A stretch of DNA of 64,000 nt from Mesorhizobium sp. 131-2-1 (GCF_016756535.1 NZ_AP023247.1:124001-188000), one strand, 5' to 3'. Positions 8,896-18,217 are shown, numbered from the stretch's first letter. Notes: generated by a model not told the origin, from the letters alone. Made by a program: numbers and translations.

Positions 8896-9375
8896 ATGCC
8901 AATGCAGCCTGCAAGTACCGAGATCGCATCGCGCACGGCCGCGATCGTTGAGGAATTGAAGGGCCTTGATGGCCCGCTGTTGCCGATCCTGCACGGCATC
9001 CAGGAAGAGTTCGGCCATGTGCCGCAGGCAGCGCTCCCGGTCATCGCCGACGGGCTGAACCTCTCCCGGGCCGAAGTGCACGGCGTTGTCACCTTCTACC
9101 ATGATTTCCGCGCCCGCCCGGCCGGCCGGCATGTGCTCAAGCTCTGCCAGGCGGAAGCCTGCCAGTCGATGGGCTCGGACGCGGTGGCCGCCAAGGTCAA
9201 GCAATTGCTCGGCATCGGTTTCCACGAGACCACCCGCGACGGATCGGTTACACTGGAGCCGGTCTATTGCCTCGGGCTTTGCGCCTGTTCGCCGTCGGCG
9301 ATGCTGGACGGCGAGGTGATCGGGCGGCTCGATGACGAGAAGATCGAAGAGATCGTCGCGGAGGTACGCTCATGA
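8896..9375 (+). CDS. fdsG: NAD-dependent formate dehydrogenase gamma subunit
   Basis: A 159-residue NuoE-like subunit of the soluble molybdenum formate dehydrogenase. It holds one [2Fe-2S] cluster, with ligands visible as C84 and C89 (CQAEACQS) and C125 and C129 (CLGLCACSP). It passes electrons between the Mo subunit FdsA and the flavin subunit FdsB. It is the first gene of the operon and overlaps fdsB by four bases (ATGA), which suggests translational coupling. Confidence 0.95.
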   Translation: MPMQPASTEIASRTAAIVEELKGLDGPLLPILHGIQEEFGHVPQAALPVIADGLNLSRAEVHGVVTFYHDFRARPAGRHVLKLCQAEACQSMGSDAVAAKVKQLLGIGFHETTRDGSVTLEPVYCLGLCACSPSAMLDGEVIGRLDDEKIEEIVAEVRS

Positions 9376-10928
9376 TCCCGCGCATCTATGTTCCCGCAGA
9401 CTCGGGCGCGCTGGCGCTGGGCGCCGACAAAGTCGCCAAGGCGATCGCGGAGGAACTCAAGGAGCGCGGCGTCGAGGCCAAGATCGTGCGCAACGGCTCG
9501 CGCGGCGCCTATTTCCTGGAGCCGATGGTCGAGGTTCAAACCACCGAGGGCCGCGTCGCGTACGGGCCGGTGAAGCCTTCCGACGTCAAGAGCCTGTTCG
9601 ACAGCGGCTTCCTCAAGGGCGGCCACCACAAGCGCTGGCTGGGCGCGCCGGACAAGATCCCGTTCCTGGCCAAGCAGACGCGGCTGACCTTCGCGCGCTG
9701 CGGCGTCATCGACCCGGTGTCGCTCGACAATTACAAGGCGCATGGCGGGCTGAAGGGCCTGCAGAACGCAGTGGCCATGGCGCCGGCCGACATCGTCAAG
9801 CAGGTCACCGAATCCGGCCTGCGCGGCCGCGGCGGCGCCGGCTTCCCGACCGGCATCAAGTGGAAGACGGTGCTCGATACGGCAGGTGACCAAAAATATA
9901 TCGTCTGCAACGCCGACGAGGGCGACAGCGCCACCTTCGCCGACCGCATGATCATGGAAGGCGACCCCTTCGTGCTGATCGAAGGCATGGCGATCGCCGG
10001 CATCGCCACCGGCGCGACCAAGGGCTTCGTCTATATCCGCTCGGAGTATCCGCATGCGGTGGCGACGATGAACAAGGCTGTCCAGGTCGCCCGCAAGGCC
10101 GGCGTGCTCGGGCTCAATGTGCTGGGCTCACCCAACGCCTTCGACATGGAGATCCGCGTCGGCGCCGGCGCCTATGTCTGCGGCGAGGAAACCTCGCTTC
10201 TGAACAGTCTGGAAGGCAAGCGCGGCGTGGTGCGCGCCAAGCCGCCGCTGCCTGCGATTCAAGGGTTGTTCGGCAAGCCGACGGTGATCAACAACGTCAT
10301 CTCGCTAGCCTCGGTGCCGATCATCATGGACAAGGGTGCCGCCTTCTACAAGGATTTCGGCATGGGCCGCTCGCGCGGCACGATCCCGATCCAGATCGCC
10401 GGCAACGTCAAGCATGGCGGCCTGTTCGAGACGGCCTTCGGCCTGACGCTGGGCGAGATCGTCGACGAGATCGGCGGCGGCACGGCTTCCGGGCGTCCGG
10501 TGAAGGCGGTGCAGGTCGGCGGCCCGCTCGGCGCCTACTTCCCGCGCGCACTGTTCGACACGCCGTTCGACTATGAAGCCTTCGCGGCCAAGGACGGATT
10601 GATCGGCCATGCCGGCCTCACCGTGTTCGACGATACCGCGGACATGCTGAAGCAGGCACGCTTCGCCATGGAGTTCTGCGCCATCGAAAGCTGCGGCAAG
10701 TGCACGCCGTGCCGCATAGGCTCGACGCGCGGGGTGGAGGTTCTCGACAAGGTCGCCGCCGGGGTCGAGGCGGAGAAGAACCTCGCTCTGGTCACCGACC
10801 TCTGCAACACGATGAAGTTCGGATCGCTGTGCGCGCTGGGTGGCTTCACGCCCTACCCGGTGATGAGCTCGATCACGCATTTCCCCGAGGATTTCAAGCC
10901 GGCGCCGGCGCGCGTTGCGGCTGAATAG
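9372..10928 (+). CDS. fdsB: NAD-dependent formate dehydrogenase beta subunit
   Basis: A 518-residue NuoF-like diaphorase subunit carrying FMN, the NAD+ site and a [4Fe-4S] cluster. The N-terminal ~130 residues form the thioredoxin-like extension usual in FdsB. FMN/NADH-binding segment GRGGAGFPTG begins near residue 151. The cluster ligands are C441, C444 and C447 in ESCGKCTPC, plus C487. It transfers electrons from formate oxidation to NAD+. The start overlaps the fdsG stop (ATGA), and the fdsA start follows 10 bases after the stop. Confidence 0.95.
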   Translation: MIPRIYVPADSGALALGADKVAKAIAEELKERGVEAKIVRNGSRGAYFLEPMVEVQTTEGRVAYGPVKPSDVKSLFDSGFLKGGHHKRWLGAPDKIPFLAKQTRLTFARCGVIDPVSLDNYKAHGGLKGLQNAVAMAPADIVKQVTESGLRGRGGAGFPTGIKWKTVLDTAGDQKYIVCNADEGDSATFADRMIMEGDPFVLIEGMAIAGIATGATKGFVYIRSEYPHAVATMNKAVQVARKAGVLGLNVLGSPNAFDMEIRVGAGAYVCGEETSLLNSLEGKRGVVRAKPPLPAIQGLFGKPTVINNVISLASVPIIMDKGAAFYKDFGMGRSRGTIPIQIAGNVKHGGLFETAFGLTLGEIVDEIGGGTASGRPVKAVQVGGPLGAYFPRALFDTPFDYEAFAAKDGLIGHAGLTVFDDTADMLKQARFAMEFCAIESCGKCTPCRIGSTRGVEVLDKVAAGVEAEKNLALVTDLCNTMKFGSLCALGGFTPYPVMSSITHFPEDFKPAPARVAAE

Positions 10929-10938
10929 GAGCTGGCAG

Positions 10939-13851
10939 ATGAACATCAAGGCCGACTTCCCGACCTTCATCGAAGAGATCGACTACGGCACCCCGGAATC
11001 GAGGGCTGAAAAGCAGGTCACGCTGACCGTCGACGGCCGCAGCATCAGCGTGCCGGAAGGCACCTCGATCATGCGCGCGGCGATGGAAGGCGGGGTCGAG
11101 ATCCCGAAGCTCTGCGCCACCGACATGCTGGACTCGTTCGGCTCCTGCCGCGTGTGCCTGGTCGAGATCGAAGGGCGTGGCGGCACGCCGGCCTCGTGCA
11201 CCACACCGGTCGGCGAAGGCATGGTTGTGCGCACGCAGTCGGACCGGCTCGACGCCATCCGCCGCGGCGTCATGGAGCTCTACGTCTCCGACCATCCGAC
11301 TGGCTGGAACGAAAAGGCCGGCACCGGCGCCAGCGAGTTCGACGTTGTGGCGAAGTCGGTCGGCCTGACCGAGAACCGCTACGGCGTCGAAGGCCGTAAC
11401 CACGTCAAGGAAGAGAACGGCGTCGCGCCTGGCCATGGCTCGCTGGCCGTCGACTACATCGCCCGCGACGAATCCAACCCGTATTTCACCTATGATCCGG
11501 CGCAATGCATCGTCTGCTCGCGCTGCGTGCGGGCCTGCGAGGAAGTGCAAGGCACTTTCGCGCTGACCATCGAGGGCCGCGGTTTCGAATCGCGCATGGT
11601 CGCCGGCATGCATGAGGATTTCATCGCTTCCGAATGCGTTTCCTGCGGCGCCTGCGTGCAGGCCTGCCCGACCGACGCGCTGCGCGAGAAGACGGTGCTG
11701 GAAAAGGGCATGCCGGAGCGCTCGGCCGTCACGACCTGCGCCTATTGCGGCGTCGGCTGCTCGTTCAAGGCGGAAGTGAAGGGTGACGAGGTCATCCGCA
11801 TGATGCCCTACAAGGATGGCAAGGCGAACCACGGCCACTCCTGCGTGAAGGGCCGTTTCGCCTATGGCTACGCCACCCACAAGGACCGCATCCTGTCGCC
11901 GATGATCCGGGAAAAGATCTCGGATCCGTGGCGCGAAGTGAGCTGGGAAGAGGCGATCGCCCATACGGCCAAGGAATTCCGCCGTATCCAGTACCAGTAC
12001 GGCCGCACCGCGATCGGCGGCATCACCTCCTCGCGCTGCACCAACGAGGAGACCTATCTCGTCCAGAAGCTGGTGCGCCAGGGCTTCCGCAACAACAATG
12101 TCGACACCTGCGCGCGCGTCTGCCATTCGCCGACCGGCTACGGGCTCGGCCAGACCTATGGCACCTCGGCCGGCACGCAGGATTTCGATTCCGTCGAATT
12201 CACCGACGTCGCCGTCATCATCGGCGCCAATCCGGTTTCGGCCCACCCGGTGTTCGCCTCGCGGCTGAAGAAGCGGCTGCGCCAGGGCGCCAAGCTGATC
12301 GTGCTCGATCCGCGCCGCACCGAGATGGTGAAGTCGGCGCATGTCGAAGCGGACTATCACCTGCCGCTGAAGCCCGGCACCAACGTTGCGGTGCTGACGG
12401 CGCTGGCGCATGTCATCGTCACCGAGGGCCTGTTCGACGAAGCCTTCATCCGCGAGCGCTGCGACTGGGCCGAGTTCCAGGACTGGGCGTCCTTCGTCGC
12501 CCTGCCGGAAAACAGCCCGGAAACCGTCGGCAAGCTTTCCGGCGTCGACCCCGAGCTCATCCGCGGCGCCGCGCGCCTCTACGCCAAGGGCGGCAATGGC
12601 GCGATCTACTACGGCCTCGGCGTCACCGAACACAGCCAGGGCTCGACCACGGTGATGGCGATCGCCAACCTCGCCATGGCCACCGGCAATATCGGTCGGC
12701 CGGGCGTCGGCGTGAACCCGCTGCGCGGCCAGAACAACGTGCAGGGCTCCTGCGACATGGGTTCGTTCCCGCACGAGCTGCCCGGCTATCGCCACATCTC
12801 GGGCGAAGCGGTGCGCGACATCTACGAGAGCCTGTGGGGCGTGAAGCTGGACGACGAGCCGGGCCTGCGCATCCCCAACATGCTGGACGCCGCCGTCGAC
12901 GGCTCCTTCAAGGGCATCTACATCCAGGGCGAGGACATCCTGCAGTCCGACCCCGACACCAAGCATGTCGCCGCCGGTCTTGCCGCGATGGAATGCGTCG
13001 TCGTGCACGACCTCTTCCTCAACGAGACCGCGAACTACGCGCATGTCTTCCTGCCGGGCTCGACCTTCCTCGAGAAGGACGGCACCTTCACCAACGCCGA
13101 GCGCCGCATCAACATGGTGCGCAAGGTTCTGGAGCCGAAGGCGCGCTATGCCGACTGGGAAGCGACGCAGGAGCTCGCCCGCGCGATCGGCCTCGACTGG
13201 AACTACCAGCATCCTTCCGAGATCATGGACGAGATCGCCAAGACGACGCCGAGCTTCGCCAACGTCTCGTTCGAGTTGCTCGACCGTGTCGGATCGGTGC
13301 AGTGGCCCTGCAACGACAAGGCGCCGCTCGGCACCCCGATCATGCATGTCGACGGCTTCGTGCGCGGCAAGGGCAAGTTCATCCGCACCGAATATGTGGC
13401 GACGGACGAACGGACCGGGCCGCGCTACCCGCTGCTGCTCACCACCGGCCGAATTCTGTCGCAGTACAATGTCGGCGCGCAGACCAGGCGCACCGAAAAC
13501 GTGATGTGGCATGCCGAGGACCGGCTGGAGATCCATCCGCACGATGCCGAGAACCGCGGCATTCGCGAAGGCGACTGGGTGCGGCTGACCAGCCGTTCCG
13601 GCGAAACCACGCTGCGCTCGCTGATCACCGACCGTGTCTCGCCGGGCGTCGTCTACACGACCTTCCACCACCCGGACACGCAGGCCAACGTGATCACGAC
13701 CGACTTCTCGGACTGGGCGACCAATTGTCCGGAGTACAAGGTCACCGCCGTGCAGGTGGCGCCGTCCAACGGGCCGACCGACTGGCAGAAGGACTATAAC
13801 GAGCAGGCCCGCCAGAGCCGCCGCATCGCCCCGCTGGAAGCGGCGGAGTAG
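10939..13851 (+). CDS. fdsA: NAD-dependent formate dehydrogenase alpha (molybdopterin) subunit
   Basis: A 970-residue catalytic subunit that oxidises formate to CO2 at a bis-MGD molybdenum centre. The N-terminal NuoG-like region has [2Fe-2S] ligands C59, C70, C73 and C87, then [4Fe-4S] motifs at C190/193/196/200, C233/236/239/243 and C267/270/274 with C302. The Mo ligand is Cys395, followed by His396, in ARVCHSPTGYG. This is the cysteine, not selenocysteine, form. The ATG at 10939 follows GGAGCTG. An in-frame start at 10915 inside fdsB was rejected. The length agrees with Rhodobacter FdsA. Confidence 0.96.
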   Translation: MNIKADFPTFIEEIDYGTPESRAEKQVTLTVDGRSISVPEGTSIMRAAMEGGVEIPKLCATDMLDSFGSCRVCLVEIEGRGGTPASCTTPVGEGMVVRTQSDRLDAIRRGVMELYVSDHPTGWNEKAGTGASEFDVVAKSVGLTENRYGVEGRNHVKEENGVAPGHGSLAVDYIARDESNPYFTYDPAQCIVCSRCVRACEEVQGTFALTIEGRGFESRMVAGMHEDFIASECVSCGACVQACPTDALREKTVLEKGMPERSAVTTCAYCGVGCSFKAEVKGDEVIRMMPYKDGKANHGHSCVKGRFAYGYATHKDRILSPMIREKISDPWREVSWEEAIAHTAKEFRRIQYQYGRTAIGGITSSRCTNEETYLVQKLVRQGFRNNNVDTCARVCHSPTGYGLGQTYGTSAGTQDFDSVEFTDVAVIIGANPVSAHPVFASRLKKRLRQGAKLIVLDPRRTEMVKSAHVEADYHLPLKPGTNVAVLTALAHVIVTEGLFDEAFIRERCDWAEFQDWASFVALPENSPETVGKLSGVDPELIRGAARLYAKGGNGAIYYGLGVTEHSQGSTTVMAIANLAMATGNIGRPGVGVNPLRGQNNVQGSCDMGSFPHELPGYRHISGEAVRDIYESLWGVKLDDEPGLRIPNMLDAAVDGSFKGIYIQGEDILQSDPDTKHVAAGLAAMECVVVHDLFLNETANYAHVFLPGSTFLEKDGTFTNAERRINMVRKVLEPKARYADWEATQELARAIGLDWNYQHPSEIMDEIAKTTPSFANVSFELLDRVGSVQWPCNDKAPLGTPIMHVDGFVRGKGKFIRTEYVATDERTGPRYPLLLTTGRILSQYNVGAQTRRTENVMWHAEDRLEIHPHDAENRGIREGDWVRLTSRSGETTLRSLITDRVSPGVVYTTFHHPDTQANVITTDFSDWATNCPEYKVTAVQVAPSNGPTDWQKDYNEQARQSRRIAPLEAAE

Positions 13852-13853
13852 TC

Positions 13854-14684
13854 TTGGCCGCGCGCCGCAAAGCAACGACGCAAATCTCGCGGCTGGCGCA
13901 CCGCGCCAGCGGCACCGCGGCCGCGAACCGCATGGTGCCGGAGGAGACGCCGGTGGCTTTCTCCTATGCCGGCACCACGCATGCGGTGATGATGGCAAGC
14001 CCCGCCGATTTCGAGGATTTCGCGCTCGGCTTCTCGCTGACCGAAGGCATCGTTGCCGACCAGCAAGAGATCGAGGCGATCGAAGTTGAGGATCTCGGCG
14101 CCGGCATCGACATCCAGATAAGGTTGAAGGACAAGGCCAATACGCGCTTCCAGGCGCGGCGGCGCAGGCTTGCCGGACCGGTCGGCTGCGGCCTGTGCGG
14201 CATCGAATCCATCGAGGAGGCGATGCGCTCGGTCGACGCGGTCGGTTCGTCAAAGCTTACGCTTGAGGCCGAGGACATCGTCCGCTCGGTCAAGCTCCTG
14301 TCGAAGGTGCAGCCGTTGCACACTGAGACCGGCGCGGTGCATGCCGCCGGCTTCTATGTGCAGGGCAAGGGCATCGTCATGGCGCGCGAGGATGTCGGCC
14401 GCCACAACGCGCTGGACAAGCTGGCCGGCGCGCTGGCCAGGGCCGGCATTGACGGTCCGACGGGCGCCGTCGTGGTGACCTCGCGGGTCTCGGTGGAGAT
14501 GGTGCAGAAGACGGCCGCCATCGGCGCCGCCATCATCATCGCCGTTTCGGCGCCGACGGCACTTGCCATCCGTACCGCCGAGGCCGCCGGGATGACGCTG
14601 GTGGCGCTGGTGCGCGGCGAGGAATTCGATATTTTCACCCACCCTGACCGGGTGGTCTGCGGAGTTGCCAAGCATGTCGCATGA
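13854..14684 (+). CDS. fdhD: Formate dehydrogenase accessory sulfurtransferase FdhD/FdsC
   Basis: A 276-residue FdhD-family protein needed to transfer sulfur to the Mo cofactor and activate formate dehydrogenase. In the Rhodobacter operon the equivalent is FdsC. The conserved cysteine loop reads GCGLCG (C112 and C115). It most likely starts at TTG 13854, two bases after the fdsA stop and behind GGCGGAG. The first internal ATG (13930) would remove conserved N-terminal sequence. It overlaps fdsD by 11 bases. Confidence 0.92.
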   Translation: MAARRKATTQISRLAHRASGTAAANRMVPEETPVAFSYAGTTHAVMMASPADFEDFALGFSLTEGIVADQQEIEAIEVEDLGAGIDIQIRLKDKANTRFQARRRRLAGPVGCGLCGIESIEEAMRSVDAVGSSKLTLEAEDIVRSVKLLSKVQPLHTETGAVHAAGFYVQGKGIVMAREDVGRHNALDKLAGALARAGIDGPTGAVVVTSRVSVEMVQKTAAIGAAIIIAVSAPTALAIRTAEAAGMTLVALVRGEEFDIFTHPDRVVCGVAKHVA

Positions 14685-14988
14685 CGAAGATCACATCACG
14701 AGCACCAGGGAAAAACTGGTGCGGATGGCCAACCAGATCGCAACCTTCTTCGATTCGAAGCCGCGCGAGGAAGGCATTGCCGGCGTCGCCGAGCACATCA
14801 ACAAGTTCTGGGAACCGAGGATGCGGCGGCAGCTGTTCGAGATGCTTGACGGCGGCACCGAGCATTTCAACGAGCTGGTCGTGGCGGCTGCCGCCAAGAT
14901 CAAGCGGCCCAAGACGCCCGAACAGGCCGACACGAGCATCGGATACACCGGGCCTGCGCAAGGCGAGAGCGGTGCTTTGCACAAGTAA
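14674..14988 (+). CDS. fdsD: Formate dehydrogenase delta subunit
   Basis: A small 104-residue FdsD-family protein that co-purifies with or matures the soluble formate dehydrogenase. The family motif region KLVRMANQIATFFDSKPREEG and the FWEPRMRRQL helix are present. The ATG at 14674 lies within the end of fdhD behind a GGAG site. It is the last gene of the fdsGBA-fdhD-fdsD operon. No obvious intrinsic terminator follows. Confidence 0.93.
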   Translation: MSHDEDHITSTREKLVRMANQIATFFDSKPREEGIAGVAEHINKFWEPRMRRQLFEMLDGGTEHFNELVVAAAAKIKRPKTPEQADTSIGYTGPAQGESGALHK

Positions 14989-15110
14989 TCCGGCCTTCGC
15001 ACCCGATCGCCGAAGGTCTTATATTTCAGCTCTCTAAAGTTTGTCTGCCGCTTGCGGCATGGCTCTGCTATGGTCGACGAGAAAAAATCGTCTGGCCGGC
15101 AGGGTGTTGC

Positions 15111-16664
15111 GTGAGGCCGATCGAGACCCGATACGCCCGTAGCGGCGATGTGCGGATCGCCTACCAGGTGGTCGGCCAGGGCTCGTTCGATCTCGTCTTC
15201 GTGCCGGGCTTCATCTCCAATCTCGACCTGCAGTGGGAGGACGAGGGTTACAGCCGCCTGCTGAAACGCCTTTCGGCCTTCTCGCGACTGATCCTGTTCG
15301 ACAAGCGCGGCACGGGTCTCTCCGACCGCGTCGACAGCCACCATCTGCCCAGCCTGGAAACCCGCATGGACGACGTGCGCGCGGTGATGGACGCCGCCGG
15401 CAGCGGCCGCGCGGCGATCTTCGGCACCTCGGAAGGGGCACCGATGGCGATGCTGTTCGCGGCCACCTATCCTGAGCGGACACGCGCGCTGGTCCTCTAT
15501 GGCGGCTATGCGAATTTCCACAAATGGGTGATGCCGCCGGAGCGCCTCGAGGCGTTCATCGCGACGACGGAAACGGCATGGGGCACCGGCGCCACGCTGC
15601 CCAATTTCGCGCCGGGCCGGGTCGATGACCCGCACTTTTCGCGATGGTGGGCGCGGTTCGAGCGGCTGTCGGCGAGCCCGACGGCGGCGGCCGCGCTGGC
15701 GCGCATGAATGCCGGCATCGACGTGCGCGATGTCCTCGGCACGATCAGTGCGCCGACGCTTCTGATCCATCGCCGCAGTGATGTGCGGGTCGACCCGGAG
15801 GCGAGCCGCTTCCTTGCCCGCAAGATACCCGGCGCTCGGCTGGTGGAGATCGCTGGGCGCGACCATCCGGTGTGGACCGGCGATGTCGACCGCGTGGCCG
15901 ATCTGGTCGAGGAGTTCCTGACCGGCGAGCCGGCCGTGGCCGACACCGAACGTGTGCTCGCCGCACTGCTGGTGACGCGCATCTACGACACCGCCAAATT
16001 GGGCGACCGGATGTGGGGCGAGCGCAGTCTGCGCTACCAGGAGACCTGGCGGATGCTGGTCGGCCGCCACGGCGGCCGCACGAGCGGCACGCATGGCGAA
16101 TTGATGGTCTCGCGCTTCGACGGGCCGGCGCGCGCCGTGCGCTGCGCGGCGGCCCTGCGCGAGGCGGCGCAGCAGATCGGCGTGGCGAGCGCGCAAGGCG
16201 TCCATGTCGGCGAGATCGAGCTGCGCGGTCCGCCGGTCGGACTCACGGCGCGCGTGACCATGCAGCTCGCCGGCCTTGCCGGGCGCGGCGATATCCTGGC
16301 TTCGCGGCTGGTCGCCGACCTGGTGGTTGGCTCGGGCCTGCATTTCGTCGACGCCGGCCGCGTCAGCCTCGACGAGCTGGAGGAGCCGCTGCCGGTGGTG
16401 CACGCGACATCGGAACAGCATCTGGAACCGGCCTGCCGGCAGAAGGCCAGGCCGGCCGAGCCGGCGGCGCTGACGGCGCGCGAAAGCGAGGTGGTGAACC
16501 TGATCGCCGATGGCAAGAGCAATGCCGCGATCGCCGCCGAGCTCAGCCTCAGCGAGCATACGGTCAAACGTCACGTCGCCAACATCCTGCTGAAGCTCGA
16601 CCTGCCGTCGCGGGCGGCGGCGGCGGCATTTTCCGCCAGGCACACTGGCTCGGACGGGCCATGA
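15111..16664 (+). CDS. Alpha/beta-hydrolase / degenerate cyclase / LuxR-HTH hybrid regulator
   Basis: A 517-residue protein with three recognisable parts. Residues ~15-270 are an alpha/beta hydrolase with nucleophile Ser107 (GTSEG), a likely acid in RRSDVRVDPEA and His in GRDHPVW. Residues ~280-430 follow the class III nucleotide-cyclase fold, but the first metal site (usually FTDIVGST) reads VTRIYDT and the second (GDGFLATF) reads THGELMVSRF, so it is probably inactive. Residues ~453-505 are a LuxR-type helix-turn-helix. It starts at GTG 15111. It may sense a small molecule through the hydrolase part and act as a DNA-binding regulator. Targets are unknown. Confidence 0.85.
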   Translation: MRPIETRYARSGDVRIAYQVVGQGSFDLVFVPGFISNLDLQWEDEGYSRLLKRLSAFSRLILFDKRGTGLSDRVDSHHLPSLETRMDDVRAVMDAAGSGRAAIFGTSEGAPMAMLFAATYPERTRALVLYGGYANFHKWVMPPERLEAFIATTETAWGTGATLPNFAPGRVDDPHFSRWWARFERLSASPTAAAALARMNAGIDVRDVLGTISAPTLLIHRRSDVRVDPEASRFLARKIPGARLVEIAGRDHPVWTGDVDRVADLVEEFLTGEPAVADTERVLAALLVTRIYDTAKLGDRMWGERSLRYQETWRMLVGRHGGRTSGTHGELMVSRFDGPARAVRCAAALREAAQQIGVASAQGVHVGEIELRGPPVGLTARVTMQLAGLAGRGDILASRLVADLVVGSGLHFVDAGRVSLDELEEPLPVVHATSEQHLEPACRQKARPAEPAALTARESEVVNLIADGKSNAAIAAELSLSEHTVKRHVANILLKLDLPSRAAAAAFSARHTGSDGP

Positions 16665-16773
16665 GAGCCATGGCGCTTTAGGGGGAAGCGGCAGGGGGCA
16701 CGGCGGCGCTATCCATTTCTCCATGCAGGCCAGGCGGGTGTCGCCGGTAAAGGCGCTGCGAACGGAGGATGAC

Positions 16774-17250
16774 ATGAAGTCGAACCGGACACTGAAATCG
16801 CTGGTGATCGCGGCAAGCCTTGGCGCGACCTTCACTCTTGCGCCCGCAAACGCCGAGGATGCCTCGGCGACGGCGGCCTACAAGGACATCCAGGCAACGC
16901 TCGGCTCGGTGCCCGACATGTTCAAGACGCTGCCCGATGTCGCGGTGGCCGGCGCCTGGGCCGAGATCAAGGGCGTGCAGCTCAATCCCAACACCGCGCT
17001 CAACGGCAAGACCAAGGAACTGATGGGCCTTGCGGTGGCCTCGCAGATCCCCTGCCAGTACTGCATCTACTTCCACACCGAAGCGGCCAAGCTCAACGGC
17101 GCGACCGACGAGGAGATCAAGGAGACGATCGCGATGGCGGCCATCGTGCGCCACTGGTCGACGATGCTCAACGGCAGCCAGGTCGATCTCGCCACCTTCA
17201 AGAAGCAGACCGACGACGTGTTCGCCGCCGTCAAGGCGAAGTCGCAGTGA
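16774..17250 (+). CDS. Exported carboxymuconolactone decarboxylase/AhpD-like protein
   Basis: A 158-residue protein with a clear Sec signal peptide (MKSNRTLKSLVIAASLGATF..., cut near PANA-ED) and then a CMD/AhpD-like helical domain. The redox motif is PCQYCIYFHT, i.e. CxxC plus histidine, as in AhpD-type peroxidase partners. A periplasmic location is unusual for the family. The strong ACGGAGGA site at 16762 fixes the start. It probably shares a transcript with the SnoaL-like gene downstream (79-base gap). Confidence 0.88.
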   Translation: MKSNRTLKSLVIAASLGATFTLAPANAEDASATAAYKDIQATLGSVPDMFKTLPDVAVAGAWAEIKGVQLNPNTALNGKTKELMGLAVASQIPCQYCIYFHTEAAKLNGATDEEIKETIAMAAIVRHWSTMLNGSQVDLATFKKQTDDVFAAVKAKSQ

Positions 17251-17329
17251 GGAACCCGCCGCCCGGCGATGAGCGCCGGGCAGCACTCGATCATCAACCG
17301 CCCGAGACGACGGGCACATGGAGGATGAA

Positions 17330-17692
17330 ATGCTGACCAAGACACAGATCGTGGACGGCACGACGATCAAGAAGGCGATCGAGGGCCGTGACGGCAAGCT
17401 GCTGGCGAGCTTCTACACCGACGATGCGCTGGTTCGGGTGATCGACCGCAACAATCCGCCGAGCAAGCCGCGCGAAATCCGCGGCCGCGCCGCGATCAGC
17501 ACCTTCTGGGACGACATCTGCAGCCGGGCGATGACCCACAAGGTCGACACCACCATCGCCGATGGCGACAACCTCGCCTTCACCCAGGCCTGCGCCTATC
17601 CGGACGGCACCAAGGTGTTCTGCGCGGCGATGCTGGAGCTGAAGAACGGCCGGATCGCGAAGCAGACCGTCGTGCAGGCCTGGGACGAGTAG
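17330..17692 (+). CDS. SnoaL-like/NTF2-fold protein
   Basis: A 120-residue protein of the SnoaL-like NTF2 superfamily: an N-terminal helix (IVDGTTIKKAIEGRDGKLLASFYTDDALV) and strands ending in ELKNGRIAKQTVVQAWDE. Such proteins are ligand-binding domains or small isomerases/hydrolases. There is no reliable substrate. ATG 17330 is chosen over ATG 17318 because GGAGG at 17320-17324 is ideally placed for the later start. Confidence 0.8.
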   Translation: MLTKTQIVDGTTIKKAIEGRDGKLLASFYTDDALVRVIDRNNPPSKPREIRGRAAISTFWDDICSRAMTHKVDTTIADGDNLAFTQACAYPDGTKVFCAAMLELKNGRIAKQTVVQAWDE

Positions 17693-17768
17693 GTGAGGCG
17701 CGGGTAGATCAACAGCGGAACCTGTCCATCCCGATCGAAGCGGGAGGGGCTCCATTCAAGTGCCGGAG

Positions 17769-17810
17769 CATGATCCTTTGCGAAACCGGATTCCGCTCTT
17801 CGGGATCATG
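17769..17810. repeat. Rhizobial palindromic repeat (CATGATCC type)
   Basis: Arms CATGATCC (17769-17776) and GGATCATG (17803-17810) enclose CGAAACCGGATTCCGCTCTTCG. This is the common short palindrome family of Rhizobiales intergenic regions. It sits between the SnoaL-like gene and the next small gene. Confidence 0.7.
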
Positions 17811-17840
17811 GTCGGGCCGCAACCTCGGAGGAGAACGACG

Positions 17841-18155
17841 ATGTTCAGCGCCAGATGGCAGATCGACGCCAAGTTCGGTCACAAGCAGACCGTGCTCGAC
17901 ATGATGCGGCAATGGGAACGCGAGGTCGGCTCGCAGGTCGGCATCGCCGATTTGAAGTTCCAGATCATGACCGGATCGATCGGTGCGCACGAATCGAGGA
18001 TCGAGTCGCACCATGAGGTCGAAAGCCTGGCCCAGTTGGAGGCATTCTTCGCCAAGCTCGGCAAGATCGAGGCACATGCCAAATGGGGTAAGGCGTTGGA
18101 GCCCTTTGTCGTATCGGGCACCAATGTCTGGGAGATCTACCGGATCGTCGAATAG
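17841..18155 (+). CDS. Small conserved hypothetical protein, probably alpha/beta-barrel fold
   Basis: A 104-residue protein starting at ATG 17841 behind GGAGGAGAA. Its pattern (FSARWQIDAKFGHKQTVLDMMRQWE... ending in GTNVWEIYRIVE) resembles the dimeric alpha/beta-barrel and NIPSNAP-like proteins, where strands alternate with two helices. I cannot name the family with certainty. It is the last of three small genes in the same orientation (AhpD-like, SnoaL-like, this one). Confidence 0.75.
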   Translation: MFSARWQIDAKFGHKQTVLDMMRQWEREVGSQVGIADLKFQIMTGSIGAHESRIESHHEVESLAQLEAFFAKLGKIEAHAKWGKALEPFVVSGTNVWEIYRIVE

Positions 18156-18177
18156 CCGCGCAGGTCCCAATCATCAT

Positions 18178-18217
18178 GCCTGTTGCCCGGAACCGCTGTC
18201 GGTTTTGGGCGACAGGC
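18178..18217. repeat. Palindromic intergenic repeat (GCCTGTTGCCC type)
   Basis: Arms GCCTGTTGCCC (18178-18188) and GGGCGACAGGC (18207-18217) pair with one mismatch around GGAACCGCTGTCGGTTTT. It is the same style as other Mesorhizobium intergenic palindromes and starts 22 bases after the preceding stop codon. Confidence 0.6.

Noticed and set aside
10894..14253. A 1119-codon minus-strand open frame opposite fdsA and fdhD
   Set aside because: Both plus-strand genes are certain by motif content; the antisense translation has no recognisable domain and is an artefact of high GC.
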